Assembly (NCBI RefSeq): GCF_037975245.1
Contig: NC_092564.1
Span: 18,320,984 to 18,384,983, forward strand
Direction of reading: 5' to 3'
Length of the DNA: 64,000 bases
From: Apostichopus japonicus
Taxonomy: Eukaryota > Echinodermata > Holothuroidea > Aspidochirotida > Stichopodidae
Shown here: positions 62,106-64,000 of the stretch, in pieces
How positions within the stretch are numbered: the stretch's first letter is position 1
Layout: each line of letters opens with the position of its first letter
Notes under the pieces: model-generated
Seen by the model: only the letters and a program-made list of their open reading frames with translations
Told to the model about the DNA's origin: nothing
The model's database searches: none
Program-made: the position numbers and the translations under genes

Positions 62106-64000
62106 CGTATGCATTATGTTATATGCATGAGAGAAGCATGAGGGGCTTGACGATTGTAAAATCTAAGTAATCAGGACCCGTGTGGAGGTCGTGTTAATGG
62201 TCTAATATAATATATCCACTTTTGTCGAGTGGGGGGGCAGGCATAAATTTACCCCTTAAAGGTATCAGTCCCTCTGATCATATGCAAGCATGAATGCTGA
62301 CTTATGCAGAGTTGTGAAGATGTTCTTGCATTCACAAGACTGGGAGACTTCAAGACTATGACGAATGTTATACCACGTTTGGCGCGAAGGCAATATATAT
62401 ATGCATATATTTATATATATATATATAACAAAGTGAGACAAAAAATAAAAAAACATCCTGAAGAGACTGAACAGTTGAATAAAATTTGTTTACCAAATGT
62501 CGATTGGTCGATGGTACAAAGTAGATCGGGGAATAAATTCGTTTCTTTGAGGTCACTTTTAAAGCTAAAGTACTTTAGGGACTGACTTCAACAGGAATAA
62601 TACGTGTCTAAGTGTCGGTTTGGGGAATTAGTATGATGTATAACCGTTTCGAGGAGCACATAAACCATCCTTGATTTTTTTGTAGTTTTTTATCTTTTTT
62701 TTGTGACATTTCAAGGAGGATGAGAAACAATCCTTTCCATTTGGGGACGAGAAAAGCGATAACTCGTTAAAGCGACTGATTTGGTCGTATTTCCTTCGCA
62801 ACAGCAATAATGTCCAGGAAGACTCGTAAACGGTAACTGTAACCCGTAACGGTCCCCATTCGTTATAGTTTGTTGGTAGAGGGTATGACTTAAGTCGGAC
62901 GATACATTGCCCAGCAATTGACCTTTAACTAGTTGATGAAGCTAAACGGAAGAGGGACAGGCAGGTTATCTGTCTTCATATTACAAAAACACAAAATCGC
63001 GATGTAAAAAAATCATAATATTATAAATAAACATGAACGACTATCTCACACTTCATTTCTTGTTGCACTGTTCTTTCTTTTTTCTTCTTTTCCGTTTACA
63101 GTGTTTTATCTTTCTTGTATTCATGATGTATTGAGTATCACGCATGGTATATATGACAGATTATTTACTACACTGGCCTTCACGATTTAGGAACTGTTTC
63201 TAGTCAGAAGGATTTAATTTTCAGTTAGCGCCCTGTTTACAGGGACTCATTGCTTGCTTGGTTTCCTGTTTAGTATTTCGTCTTCGTAATGTTTTGCTTC
63301 TCAACGTTTTGCACGTAGCGATCTTTATATAGTATTACTATACGTTTTGTCTTCTTTGCAGTTGCACAGTGTATTGAAAATTTTGTGTACTATATGGAAA
63401 CAATTATTAGGCAATGATTGAGTTGTATTGTAACACTAAAGAACTCACTCAATGATCATGTCTATTTGTATAAAAGTTAATGAGTCAATAAAGAGATGAA
63501 AATTATAAACAACACTGGCCTTCCAACAATACTCCAAACACTAAGGTCAAAACTGTATGTTAATGAATTGAAATTATACCTCTTAATAACGTTACAGACA
63601 AGTTCATGAAATATTACTGGACTTAGCAATGCATTCTCTGTCAAATAGATATAATGTAGATACTTCTTTACGTAGGACGATTTTGTTTTCCAAATTATCT
63701 GCAGTCAATTAAATTCGTTAGCAGCAGCACAACCTCTAACATAAACACCAATTAGCGGTGGAATTAGTAATGAAGCAAATTAATTGATAGGATGCTATAT
63801 GAACTGTTTTACGTCATCAAGCCCTTGAAAAAAAGATCAATTGGGTGATCTATATGTATTTATATTAACAAATATGATGTTTATGAATTTTTAATTGACA
63901 ATAAAAGGCTTTATCAAACAACAAGCTATATCATATATACCTAACCTTATATGAGGCTTTGCTATCGATGAACACTCTCTGCTATAAAGGATTCATGTGC
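62106..64000. other. non-coding stretch to the right edge, no gene seen
   Basis: No recognised gene. A short (TA)n tract lies at 62396-62427. The interval 62711-62917 has raised GC and an open minus-strand frame (CCC run, no family recognised), too weak to call. Confidence 0.5.

Overview
The window is eukaryotic genomic DNA, AT-rich and repeat-rich, with introns bounded by GT/AG and no bacterial features. It most resembles an invertebrate animal. Marine-invertebrate-type repeats (tRNA-headed SINE, hAT MITEs, tetranucleotide arrays) fit an echinoderm or similar animal, but the taxon is an inference and is not proven by the sequence.

The one securely identified gene is a plus-strand group II PLP-dependent decarboxylase, best read as histidine decarboxylase (HDC). 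It is spread over 11 exons between 4305 and 22647. Each exon was placed by translation and by matching GT/AG sites and phases; together they encode about 608 residues. The first roughly 70-80 codons were not found and probably lie upstream of the window. The last exon adds a long, acidic, low-complexity C-terminal tail beyond the catalytic domain.

The introns hold much of the interesting structure. Intron 3 (6 kb) carries a tandem array seeded at the exon 3/intron 3 boundary. That array includes a degraded copy of part of exon 3 and two junctions that look like zero-length exons (AG followed at once by GTGAGT). One array unit is split by a 1.1-kb hAT-type element with an 8-bp target duplication. 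Intron 3 also holds five tandem tRNA-like units and an AT-rich array. Intron 4 has a tRNA-derived SINE, intron 7 a tandem duplication, intron 8 a three-copy tandem repeat, and intron 9 a minisatellite of about 24 copies.

From 22.7 kb to the end the DNA is mostly non-coding. It contains further SINE copies (27.8, 33.9, 34.2, 43.5, 50.2 and 58.1 kb) and two more non-autonomous hAT elements with clear 8-bp target duplications (28901-29228 and 61350-62005). It also has a 1.36-kb tandem duplication (55.4-58.1 kb), long (TA)n tracts, and several diverged duplications.

One candidate new gene is a minus-strand exon at 43802-44003. It has a strong polypyrimidine acceptor and a GTGAGT donor, and it encodes a signal peptide followed by a short basic, two-cysteine segment. 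This looks like the start of a secreted or neuropeptide-like precursor; its remaining exons were not found. Other open reading frames appear to be chance or repeat-derived.
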